In this document: positions 35,457 to 46,600 of the stretch, piece after piece | Position numbering within the stretch: the first letter of the stretch is position 1 | How the letters are laid out: each line of letters starts with the position of its first letter | DNA from: a virus | Reading direction: 5' to 3' (one strand) | IMG/VR virus record: IMGVR_UViG_3300050119_000072 | Coordinates: 22,656 to 86,655 of that record | Length of the DNA: 64,000 nt | Made by a program: the position numbers and the translations under genes | Notes under the pieces: model-generated | Seen by the model: only the letters and a program-made list of their open reading frames with translations | Database searches by the model: none | What the model was told of the DNA's origin: nothing

Positions 35457-36122
35457 CTATATCAGGCGTCCGGTCTCGCGTGCATAGTCGATGGGGTCCT
35501 TGCGGCCCTTCGCCATGTTGCATGCGGGACAAAGGACTTGAATGTTCTTTGGCCAATTTGAGCCGCCCTTAGATAAGGGAATGATGTGGTCGACGTGATA
35601 TTGTCTGCCCAGTTTCTTTGGGCAATAAGCGCACTGGCCGGATTGGCGCTTTATGATGCTTGCCACGTCTGAGGCGGTATGAACGCCTTCGGCATGCTTC
35701 TCTCGTGCGCGGCGCGCGCGTGAAGCGTTCGCGCGTTGCGTCGGATATCTCTTCGCGTATTCGCGCCATAACGCGCGGCGAACGGATGGCGGCCTGTTCT
35801 TTGACTTTGCCACCAACGCAGCCCATTTTTCTGGGTTGCGGCGTTTCCAATCTCTTAGTTTCTCACGGCGGACTGCCTTGTCTTTTTTGTTAACGTGCTT
35901 TCTCCAATAAGCTCTGCACCGCTCTCTATTGTTTTCCTGCCATATTTTTCCATAGTTTTTGTCTCTTGGTTTTTTGCATTTGATACAGGCGACACATCTT
36001 CCTTCGTAAACGTATCGCTCAGAAACGTGTCCATTCGGACATGGCTCGCCCGTAAAATATCGCTTTGCGCCGATAGCGCGAGCTTCGCTCTTAGACAGAA
36101 TCGGGTGCTGCGGATCGGCCAT
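35457..36122 (-). CDS. Free-standing HNH endonuclease (paralogue of 25975)
   Basis: 221 residues. N-terminal PCPNGHVSERYVYEGRCVAC mirrors the N-module of the gene at 25975, as does the C-terminal nuclease: QCAYCPKKLGRQYHVDHIIP, KGGSNWPKNIQVLCPAC. The linker is highly basic. It lies antisense between two + strand internal-virion genes with only a few bases to spare. No ribosome site; TTGGAT-16-TAAGAT (36128-36155, minus strand) is a weak candidate promoter that would give a near-leaderless mRNA. Confidence 0.83.
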   Translation of the reverse strand: MADPQHPILSKSEARAIGAKRYFTGEPCPNGHVSERYVYEGRCVACIKCKKPRDKNYGKIWQENNRERCRAYWRKHVNKKDKAVRREKLRDWKRRNPEKWAALVAKSKNRPPSVRRALWREYAKRYPTQRANASRARRAREKHAEGVHTASDVASIIKRQSGQCAYCPKKLGRQYHVDHIIPLSKGGSNWPKNIQVLCPACNMAKGRKDPIDYARETGRLI

Positions 36123-36193
36123 TTGCTATCTTAGCGGCGCGTAATCTGAATCCAACATCAAAAAGCTTCGTCGGAATACGACGGGAGGATATC

Positions 36194-37630
36194 TTGGGCG
36201 GCTTGCTTGATTTCTTAGATGATCCAAACGCGCTGTCGAACATTCTCGGCATTTCGCCGTCGACGCCAGCCGGGCCAATGAACAACATGAACGGCCCGGC
36301 TGCGGCCGCTATGTCCGGTCCCGTTCCGATGCCGCCGCCGCGGCCTGCGCAAGCGCCACAAATGCCGCCGCCCCAGGCAGCACCAGGCGGCAATGGCGCG
36401 CCCATGGCCACCAGCGACATGCTCGCCGGTGCCGATCCCATGCAAGGCCCTCCCGGCATGTATTTGGGCCTGAGCACGCAAACGCCTGACTTTGGCCCGA
36501 ACGGTCCGCCGATGCCGCCGCCAAACCCGAACGCGCCGAACGGCAATGTTGCCGGGGCCGGGGCGATCGCGGCCGGTGGCGATCAGGTGCCATTGCCGAC
36601 GCCAGCGCCGGGACTCGCGCAAGGTCTGCCGCAGGCGGCCGCTTTCAACGTCAATCGGCCGCCGGGCATGGAGCCTCCGATACCTCCGGCAGTCGGCGGG
36701 GGGGGCCTTCCGCCAGCCGCGCGCACGGCCATGGCGCCGGGTGGCTCGCCTCCCGGTGGGATGGCCGCATTCCCAGGTGGGCCGGCTGCGCTGGTGCCGG
36801 GGGCTACGCCCGGCGGCGCGGTGCCGAGCACGACCAGTGGCGGTCTCGCGGCGGCGCTCGGCCTCAATAATCCGAACACTGTCCGCAACATGATCGCAGC
36901 GGCTGGCAAGGGCCTCTCGGCCGTCGGTGCTCAACGTCCTGGTGCCAATGCCGGACAGGCATTTGCAGCCGGAGCCGGCGGATCGTTGCAGGGCCTGGCG
37001 CAATCGCAGCAGCAGCAATTCAACAACACGTCGACCGCCTTCAAGGACATGCTGGCGGCGAAGGCGCAGGGGAACAGCGTTGCTTTCAACACCGCGCGCA
37101 TGAACTACCTCAACGCGCGGGCGCAGAGCCTCACCACGAATGGCGGCACAGGCTCGAAGGCGTGGCAGAACACGCCGCTCGGTCAGGTCAATGTCATCGA
37201 GCAACGCGCGCAAGCCTATGACTCGCCGCGCCGCAAGTCGATCGACGCCGCGGTGCGCAGCGGCCAGATGGATGCCGATGCGGCGAAGGCGGCCTACGCC
37301 GACCTCGATACAAAGACCGAGCAGTTCAAGCAGAATATGTACAAGGCCGCGAAGATCGACCCCGCGCAGGCGGAGAAGATTAAGTCGGCTGGCGAGAACG
37401 CCACCAACCCGATCTCCACGAAGGGCATGTCGATCGATCAGTTCCACGCGCAGGTGCCGATGGGCGCTTGGTACGATAGCGGGAAGACCGACGACAAAGG
37501 CAAGCCAATCATCATGCAGCGCACGGTGCCCCCGCCTGGCGCGCAGGGTCCTAACGCCCAGGCACCGCAGCAGGGCAATCCCATGCAGACTTTCTACGAC
37601 GATCAAGAAGCCCTGCAACCGGCGGCGTAA
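36194..37630 (+). CDS. Internal virion protein with Pro/Gly/Ala-rich half (TTG start)
   Basis: 478 residues from a TTG at 36194, chosen because GGGAGG lies five bases upstream and no ATG is better placed. Residues about 20-240 are Pro/Gly/Ala rich and disordered; residues 245-400 are helical and Gln-rich (GGSLQGLAQSQQQQFNNTST, AKAAYADLDTKTEQFKQNMY). The position just before the giant polyvalent gene, with a three-base gap, suggests co-packaging. Confidence 0.65.
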   Translation: MGGLLDFLDDPNALSNILGISPSTPAGPMNNMNGPAAAAMSGPVPMPPPRPAQAPQMPPPQAAPGGNGAPMATSDMLAGADPMQGPPGMYLGLSTQTPDFGPNGPPMPPPNPNAPNGNVAGAGAIAAGGDQVPLPTPAPGLAQGLPQAAAFNVNRPPGMEPPIPPAVGGGGLPPAARTAMAPGGSPPGGMAAFPGGPAALVPGATPGGAVPSTTSGGLAAALGLNNPNTVRNMIAAAGKGLSAVGAQRPGANAGQAFAAGAGGSLQGLAQSQQQQFNNTSTAFKDMLAAKAQGNSVAFNTARMNYLNARAQSLTTNGGTGSKAWQNTPLGQVNVIEQRAQAYDSPRRKSIDAAVRSGQMDADAAKAAYADLDTKTEQFKQNMYKAAKIDPAQAEKIKSAGENATNPISTKGMSIDQFHAQVPMGAWYDSGKTDDKGKPIIMQRTVPPPGAQGPNAQAPQQGNPMQTFYDDQEALQPAA

Positions 37631-37633
37631 AGT

Positions 37634-40600
37634 ATGGCACTCGCTGACCAGTTGGGCGCGGTTGATCCGCAAGGCATTGTCACCGGCTTGGTTGCCGACC
37701 AAGCGCCCGACCTTGTCCAAAACGATGGCAGCGTAGACCCGCAGTCCGTTCTCGATCGACTGATCCGCAAGGGTCTCAGTTCGGACCAGCAGAAAGCGCT
37801 TTCCGACGCGAAAACAAATGCGGCGCCAGACGGGATCGACCAGTTCGGCAAGACCAAGGAACAGGTCGACGCCGAGCCGCAGCCGGATTTCACCCAGTTC
37901 GGATCGGCGACGCCGCAATCCGCTCAACCGATACCAGGTGGTGGCACCGTCGCTGGTGGCGCTTGGGCAGGAGCGAAGTCTCTCGCGCAAGCGCCGATCA
38001 CGGCAACTGGCAAAGCCATTCAGGCGGCGGCGAGGACGGTCAACGATATCACCCCGACAATGGTGCAGACGGCCGGCGGCGAAGGTTCGCCGTTGTCCGT
38101 GGAGGATTTGACGCCGCCACCGGCTGAGCCGGTCCAGAAAAATCCGGTTCTGAGCAAAGTCTATAACGCCGGACAGGCGGTGCGAAACTTTGGCGAGCAA
38201 CAGATCCCGGTCTCCGAGGCGGAGAAGAAAACCTACCCGATATGGACCGGAGTCGGCTCTGCGGTCGGGACCCTTGCGCCGCTCGTCGCGCTTGGTGCGC
38301 TAAACCCCGAAGCGGCGATCGCTGGTGGCGCGGCCCTGTTCGGTGGCTCCGGATCGCAGGATACCTATGAGGCCGCGATCGCGCACGGCGCAGATCAAGA
38401 AACCGCCAGCGCGGCGGCCAATCTCTCAGGGTTAGCAAACGCCGCACTCGGTTCTGCGCCGATCGGCCTCGTCCTGCGGCCGTTCCAGAAGTTCATGCCC
38501 GCTGCGTCAGGCTATGCCGTGCGCATGCTCGCGCAGGCAGCGCAGAACGGCGTTGTTTTCGCCGGCATCGGCGAGGCGCAGGAATACATCGGCGAGCAAA
38601 TCGCCAAGGCCTATGACCCGAAAGCTGGTTATTCGCTCGATGCGAACCGCCTGATTGTGAGCCTCCTGTCCGGCGGATTGCTCGGCGCGGGCCACGCGGC
38701 CTACGACCGATATGCCACGGGGAAGGCCGTCTCCGACCTCTACAAGCTGAACCAACCGGCGGCGGGTGGCGAGGCTGATGATACCGCCCCCGGCGCGCTT
38801 CCGCGCCCCGATGCTGGCCCCGGTCCCGGACCTGGTCCTGGACAAGGGCCCGGGCCTGATACCGGCACAGGCGCAGGTGCTGGTGCCGGGCCTGGCGAAG
38901 CCGAGCCAGAATTCCAGCCGGACTTTTCTCCGGCAAAGCGCAGCACGCTCGAAAAGGTGGCTGCCGCCTACAGCACAAACCTCAAAGACGGTCACTCGGC
39001 AAAGGATATCTCGTCGTGGAGCGACGCCCAGTTGATGGCGTATCTCAATGATGCGGATAAAAGATCAAATCCGGCGAAAGCTGACGCGCCCGTCGCGACA
39101 CCCGGCACTCCCGACAACCCGATCAACCTGCAAACACCGCAGGACCTTGCGCATGCCGTTTCGGTCGCCGATGAGACATCGAGCCACGCGCAGGGCGAAG
39201 CCAATAACGCTCCGCGCGTGCACGCGGTCTGGAACGATCTGCCGATTACTTTGGAAACCGCCGGCGCCAACAATGTGCGACGCGGTGTGGCCGAGGACGG
39301 AACGCCATGGGAACAATCCATGGGCGGCCCGTCAGGATATTTCAAAGGAACGATCGGCGCTGACGGCGATCATGTCGATGTGACCGTAGGACCGCAGCCG
39401 GGGTCCAAGCAGGTCTACGTCATCGACGAGAAGGCGGCCGACACCGGAGACTTCCGCCAGCACAAGGTCATGATCGGGTTTGGAAACCAGATCGACGCTC
39501 TCAATGCCTATACGCAGCGCACGCAAGGCAAATCGGCAAAGATGGTCGGCGGCGTGCGCCTGTTCACGCCAGAACAGTTGAAGGACTGGCTCAAGACCGG
39601 AGACACCAAAGCGCCTCTCTCCGACACGATGACCGCCGCGGCGAAAGCCAAGGACGAGAGCATCCTGCCGGAAGATGCCGTACCAACGTCGCAGCACACA
39701 GACGCTGTTGATGGCGCGCTGCGAGCCGCCGGCGTCAATCCAGATGCCGTCCGCCCTGCCGACAAGGCCCGCGCCGCCGAGATCCACGCCGAAGGCGCGC
39801 CGGCAGATCAGGCTTTCCCCGTCGCCGTCGTGCGCGGGCTGGTCGATAGCGGCCACATCACACCGGACCAAGTTAGAGAGGCGATAGGCGATGAAGCAGC
39901 CGAAGGGGTATTGGGCACCGGCGGCCGGGCTCAACGCGGCGCACGCGCTGAGACACATGGCGCCGGCCCTGGTGGGGAGGCTGCCGCGCCCGCAAATGGC
40001 GTCGGTCCACGCGGCAATGAAGGTGGGAATGCCGAAGCTGCCAGCGGCGGCGAAAGTGGCGAGCCCGCTGTCGGCCAAAAGCCCGCTGGCAGTGCCGCGG
40101 GCGGGGAGCAACGTCGGGAAAACAATGGCGGGGCCGGCAACGGCGCTGCCGCAGGGGTCGCCAATGACCACAACGTCGCTGGGAGCGAACCCGGCGAGCG
40201 CGCTGAGCAAGCCCATCCTGAGCACAAAGCTACCGAAACTCCCGCCGCTGCCCTGATCGGCGCGCGCGTCAAATCGATGCCCGAGCACAAGGTCGTCGCC
40301 GCCGATGGAAAGTCGGTGCGCGTCGTCCCGGTGGTGACCGAGGCATCGAAGCTCATTGCGTCGTCAGATCCCGGATACGACAAGGACATTCAGCCGCGCG
40401 AGCGCGACCGCGCCGCGGCTCAAGCGCAGGTGCGCGAGATCGCGACCCGCCTTGATCCGGAACGTCTTGGATATTCCGCAGAAGCCGACCGTGGGGCGCC
40501 GATCGTCGGCCCCGACGGCATGGTCGAAAGCGGCAACGGCCGAGTAGCCGCCCTTCGTGCGCTCTACCGCACGAAGTCACCCAATGCCGAGCACTACCGC

Positions 40601-43600
40601 GCTTGGCTGGCTGTGCAGGGCGTTGACCTCTCAAAATACAAAGAGCCGGTGCTGGTGCGCCAGCGCGTGACAGAACTCGACGCCGCCGGCCGGCGCGGCT
40701 TTGCGATCGCCGCCAACCAGGCAGCCACCCTGTCAATGTCCGCGCCCGAGCGCGCTTTGGCCGACGCCGACCACCTCTCGTCGAACGTCCTCGGCCTCAT
40801 CAGAAACGGCGCCAACCTCGGTGCCGCCGAAAACCGTCCCTTCGTGCGCGCCTTTATTGCAGCGCTGCCTGCCTCCGAGCGCAGCGCGCTTGCAAACAAA
40901 GCCGGCGCCCTGAGCCAAGAGGGTCTCACGCGGGTTAAAAACGCCGTTCTGGCAAAGGCTTATGGCGACGCCGATGTGATCTCCCGGATCACGGAAGCCA
41001 CCGACGACGAAACGCGATCGGTGTCGAACGGCCTGGTTATGAGTGCTCCCATTTGGGCAAAATTCCGCGGCGAGGTCGAGGACGGCCGCGTGCGCCGGGA
41101 ATTCGACTTGACGCCCGATCTTATGGAGGCGGTCAAGCGCGTCACCGATATCCGCTCGCGCGGAGAAAATCTGGCTGGCTTCCTTGCGCAACATGATGGC
41201 TTTGACCAATTAAAGTCAGAGGTCGAGACCTGGATGCGGATGATGTACGATCCGCATGGCAAGCGGGTCGCGTCCGCCGCTGACATCGCGAAGGCCATCA
41301 GTTTCTACGCCGAAGAGGCAGGCAAGGTAACGACCGACCCGCGCTTGGGTCTCGATATCCCAGAGATAGAACCCGATGAAATCCAACGTGGTGCACATGC
41401 GAAAGCCCAAGACGTTCCGACCGGGGCCCGGGTTGGCAATGGGCCGAGCGGCAATGCGGCTCGGCAGGCACCGGGGCGACGTGGGGCTGGCGAAGGCGGG
41501 GAAGAACCTGGTCGACCAGAGCAACGCAGCGCTGACGGCGGGCGACTCCGCGACCAGCCCAGCCTCTTCGACGAGCCAGGACCCGACGGCAAGCGACAGT
41601 CCGTCCTCCCCGGCACCGAGCCTATCAGCGATGCCCGGCTTGCCCAGCGACGCGCCCTCGAGCGACTGAGGCCGAAGGCTGAGCAGAAGCCTGCGTACGA
41701 AGGGCTATTTTCACCACGCGAAAAGCAGGTCGACCTCGAAGAGGCGATCGCCAAGGCCAAGCCGGAAGGCATCGAAGCCGTCGCCGTGCGCGACCCGCAG
41801 AGCGGCCGCGTCTGGTCGGCCAAGGCGGTTCTCCACCCCGATCTGATCGAGCGGGCGGCACAAGACCTTGGCGTGCCAGAGGACAAGGCAGCGGACCGCC
41901 TAGAGCTTGGTTTCAAGAGCGACCGGGGCAGATTCCTCACGCGCGCCGAGGCGAGCGCCCTGGTGGGCGCCGGCGAGCTCCACGCGACCGAACTGAGTTG
42001 GACCCAGCGGGAATTGGCGGAAGCCGGGGTCGAGTCGTATCCCGGGGCTGCCAAAGCCAAGGCGCCTGTTACGCCAGCCGTAAGGGCGCCTATTGCAAAA
42101 GCGGCCGCCGCACCCAAAATTAAGAAGCAAGGCGCACCTGCTGCCCCCTCACTCTTCGATTGGGAAGAACGCAACAATGAGCGTCCAAGAACTCAAGGCG
42201 ATGGCGAGAAAACACTGGGAGGAATGGCTCCCGGACCGGGTGAAGGACCTCAAGTCACAAGGGCGCCTGAACGAGTCCTTGCAGGGAGCGGCGGACAGCG
42301 CGCAGACGGAGATCGAGCACCTGATGAAGCTGGGCTACCAGGAATTCGAGGCCAAGGAAGTCGCCCTGCCGAAGTTCATCCTGCTGCCGCCGGAGCCGGA
42401 TCAGGACGGCCTGGACGAGGAAATGCGGCAGGAACTGGCGGAGAAAGAAAGCCAGTACCGGAAGTTCCCACCGGTCCAAACGTAAAGCCGGCCGAGCGCC
42501 CGACACTTCCGGCAATCAATTACCGCATTACGGACGAGACCGAACTCGGCAAGGGCTCGGAAGGCGTCAAATTCCGCGACAACATCGCGGCCATCCAGGC
42601 GCTCAAAAACATCGAGCGCGAGGACCGCCGCGCGACGCCCGAAGAGCAGCGCCAGCTTGCGCGCTATGTCGGGTGGGGCGGACTGGCCAATGCCTTCCCC
42701 GATCTCAAGGGCGCATTCAAACCCGACTGGAAAGATCGTGGCGAGCAGCTCCAAGGTCTGCTGAACAAGGACGAGCACAGGGCCGCGCAGCATTCGACGC
42801 TCGCCGCGCACTACACGTCCAAGACCGTTATCGACGCCATGTGGAAGGCGGCGCAGCGGCTTGGCTTCAAAGGCGGCCTCTCGCTCGAAACGTCGCTCGG
42901 CACCGGCAATTTCATCGGCTTGGTGCCTGACGCGATCGCCGGCAAGACGCGCTTTGTCGGCGTCGAACTCGATGGCGTCACCGCGCGTATAGCAAAATTG
43001 CTATATCCGCAGGAAACGGTACTGCACTCCGGCTTCCAACGGGTGCCGATGCCGGACGGCGAATTCGTACTGAGCATCGGCAATCCGCCGTTTGGCTCCG
43101 AATCCCTGCGCTTCCAGCATAAGCCGGCGCTGCAGGGCTACTCGATCCACAATCAGTTCTTCCTGGCTGCGCTCGATGCTCTACAGCCGGGCGGTCTGCA
43201 TATCGGCGTTGTCTCTCATTTCTTGATGGATGCGCAGGATCAGTCCGCACGCCAGGCAATGGCGGTGAAGGCCAACCTGCTCGGCGCCATCCGCCTGCCT
43301 GATACCGCGTTCAAGGAAAACGCGCGGACAGAGGTGGTGACCGATATCGTGCTGATGCAGCGGCGCACGCCGGCTGATGAGAGCCAGATGGCCGAGTTGG
43401 TGCGGCTCGCGAACACGCCTGGGCACGGCAAGGAAGCGCAGGACGCCCGCGCGGTAGCGCGCAAAAAATTGACCGACGAAGCGCCATGGATTGAGACCGA
43501 CAAGGTCCGTGACCCGCTCGGCGGCGAGCCGATGACGGTCAACCAATACTTTGCAAAGCGACCGAAGATGATTGTCGGTCGGTTGGAGCGCTCTGGCACG

Positions 43601-46600
43601 ATGCGGGGCAAAGAGGAAGTCAACGTCAAGCTGGCTAAGGACGCCGATTTTGCCGGCATGCTAGACGCCGCTGTCGAGAACCTTCCCAAGAACAAGATCA
43701 ATCTCGACAACGAGGCGATCGACAACACGCTAGAGCGCTACAAGACGCTCGCCGATAGCATCCAGATTGCGCTCGCCGGCCATGAAGTCGGCCATGTCGA
43801 ATTCAACGACCGGGGGCAACTGACCCAGATCAGCGAGCGCGAAACTCCGTCCGGCGATTACGAGCCGACGCGCCGCGTGCTCAACGCGCAGTCGCCGTGG
43901 TCCCGCAAACTGCTGATGGACCCCAACGGGCAATGGTACACGCTGGAACCAAAGCTCAACGCCAAGGGCGAAAAGGTAAAGACCGGATTGCGCCTGGTCT
44001 ATGAGCGCAAGACGTTCCCCGATAACAAGGTCCCGGAAAACCTGCGGCTCGGCCAGCAGCGCTATGACCGGCTGGCCGATCTCGCTCGCCTGCGCGATCT
44101 CACCCGCAAACAGATCGTTTTAGAAACGCAGGACGCGCCGCCTGCGGATATGGAGAATAATCGCGGGCAGCTTGCGGCGTCCTACCGCGCGTTCACAGGC
44201 AAGCACGGCTTGCTGCATGAGCCGAGCAATATGCGGCTGCTCAACGAAATGCCGGACGGTCCGCTGCTCATGTCGCTGGAAAGCGGCTACCGCCCGGCCG
44301 TGACGACGGCCAAAGCCGCGCGCACCGGACAGCCGGTGCAGAAGCCATCGGCCAAGCCATCTGCCATCTTGTCTCGCCGCGTCGTGCCTAAATATGAGCC
44401 GCCGACCAAGGCCGAAACGGTTGGCGACGCCATCGGCATTGTCCTGTCCGAACGCGGGCGCATGGACCTCGCGCGCATCGGCGACTTGCTCGGCATCCCG
44501 GAGGACAAGGTTCCCGAGAAACTGAGCGAGGGGGACAAGCCGCTTGCCTTCCTCAATCCGGAAACAAAGGATTGGGAAGCGCGCCACGATTATCTCACCG
44601 GACCCGTGCGGCAGAAACTCATTGCCGCGCGCGAGGCTGGCCTCGCCAAGAACGTCAGCGAACTCGAAGCGGTACAGCCCGAGCGATGGGGGGCCGATAA
44701 GGTCACGCCCTATGTAGGGTCTAATTGGATACCGCCGAAGGTTTACGAGGATTTTGCCAAGCAACTGCTTGGCGTCGACGGTGCGGCGGTCAATTACTCG
44801 AAGGCCACCAATTCGTTCAACATGCTCACCGACGAATACGGGGGGGATAAGCAGGCGGAGTGGGGCACCCCAGACATGCCAGCGGATGCGATCCTCCGTG
44901 GCATGATGAATTCGCGTATTCCAAAGGTGATGCGCGAAGTGAGCGACGGCAACGGTGGCACACGGCGCTACGAGGACAAAGAGGCGTCATCCCTCGTCGT
45001 GCTCAAGGCGAACGAGATCGCGAGCGCCTTCGCCGATTGGGTCTTCCGTGACGCCGATAGGCGCAACCAGCTTGTCGACATCTTCAACGACAAGTTCAAT
45101 ACGCGCGTGCAGCGCCAGCATGACGGCGCTTTCCTAGCCCTCCCCGGCAAAAACCCGGAATATGGTTTGCGCCGCCATACCCGCAACGCCATCCGCCGCG
45201 GCATTTACGAACGCAATATGCTGGTCGACCATTGCGTCGGATCGGGCAAGACGTTCCTGGCGATCGCCCGCGCCATGGAGCGCAGGCGCATGGGGCTGTC
45301 GCGCAAGCCCATGGTGGCCGTCCCCAACCACCTGGTCGAGCAATGGGCTGCCGAGGCGCACCGGCTCTATCCAGGCGCCAAGGTGCTCGCCGCCGGCAAA
45401 AACCAATTCAATCGCCAGAACCGCCGCAAGCTCTTCGCCAAGATCGCTACGGGGGACCATGACCTTGTCATCGTTCCGCATTCCTCTTTCGGCTTTATCG
45501 GGATCTCGCCGGAGACCGAACTGCGCTTCCTCGAGGATCAATTGCGGGTGGCGCACGAGGCGGTACAGGCCGCGGCGGAGGAAGCAGCCGCTTCCGGCAT
45601 CGGCGGCTTCCGCAAGCCGTTCACGGTCAAGGAAGCCGAGCGCCTGGTTACCAATATTGAGACCCGCATGGATGCGCTCCGGTCCGCGCGCCGAGACAAT
45701 ATGCTTAGTTTCGAGCAGATGGGCGTCGATGACCTGACGGTCGACGAGGCGCACGAATTTAAGAACCTGTTCTATTCCTCGCGCATGACCGGCGTGCGCG
45801 GCATGGGAGACAAGACCGGCTCGCAAAAATCGTTTGACCTTTACAACAAGGTCCGGGTGCTCAACGAAAGCCCGACGGGCACGGTTACGTTTTTGACGGG
45901 CACGCCGATATCTAACAGCGCCGTCGAAATGTATACGATGATGCGCTATCTCGCGGCGAAGGAACTGCGCGAGCTTGGCATTGAGCATTTCGACGCATGG
46001 CGCTCGCAATTCGTGTCTGCCGAGCCGAAATGGGAGCCAACGGAATCGGGTGGCTTGAAGGAAGTCACGCGCTTGGGCCGCAACTGGTCGAACATGCGCG
46101 CGCTGATGGACCTGTATTATTCCTTCACCGACTCGGTCACTCAGGAAGACATCAACAAGTGGTACGCCGAGGATAACGACGGCGCCGATTTCCCCATTCC
46201 GAAGGTCGTTGGCGGCGGCCGGCAGACGACCGTCGTGCAGCCGACCCCGGCGCAGCAAAGCATCCTGCACCAGGTCATCGACGGCTTTAACGACCTGCCG
46301 AACGAGCCTGACCCCGATGTGCGCAACGCCGAGCGCCTGCGGCTTATGGACCGGGCGCGCAAGGTGTCGCTCGACGCCAGAGCCGTCGACCCCCGCAATC
46401 CCAGCAAGGAAGAGGGCGGCAAGCTCGAGGCGATATCGGACCAGGCCGCGCGCATCTATCACAAGTGGACGAAAGACCTCGGCGCCCAACTCATCTTCCT
46501 CGATCGCAGCGTGCCGAAGGCCAAGGGCGACGACAAGATCATCAAGCAATACGATGATTTGATTGCGCGGCGCGATAAGGCCGTCGCCGACAAGGACGAG

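Noticed and set aside
36215-38200. Minus-strand frame of about 660 codons opposite the internal virion gene and the start of the giant gene
   Set aside because: Arg/Leu/His-rich shadow with no motif; the + strand has clear coding features and ribosome sites.
39891-42485. Sequencing frameshifts as the cause of the three nested frames in the giant gene
   Set aside because: The giant frame is the same before and after each nested gene, so two compensating errors would be needed at every site.
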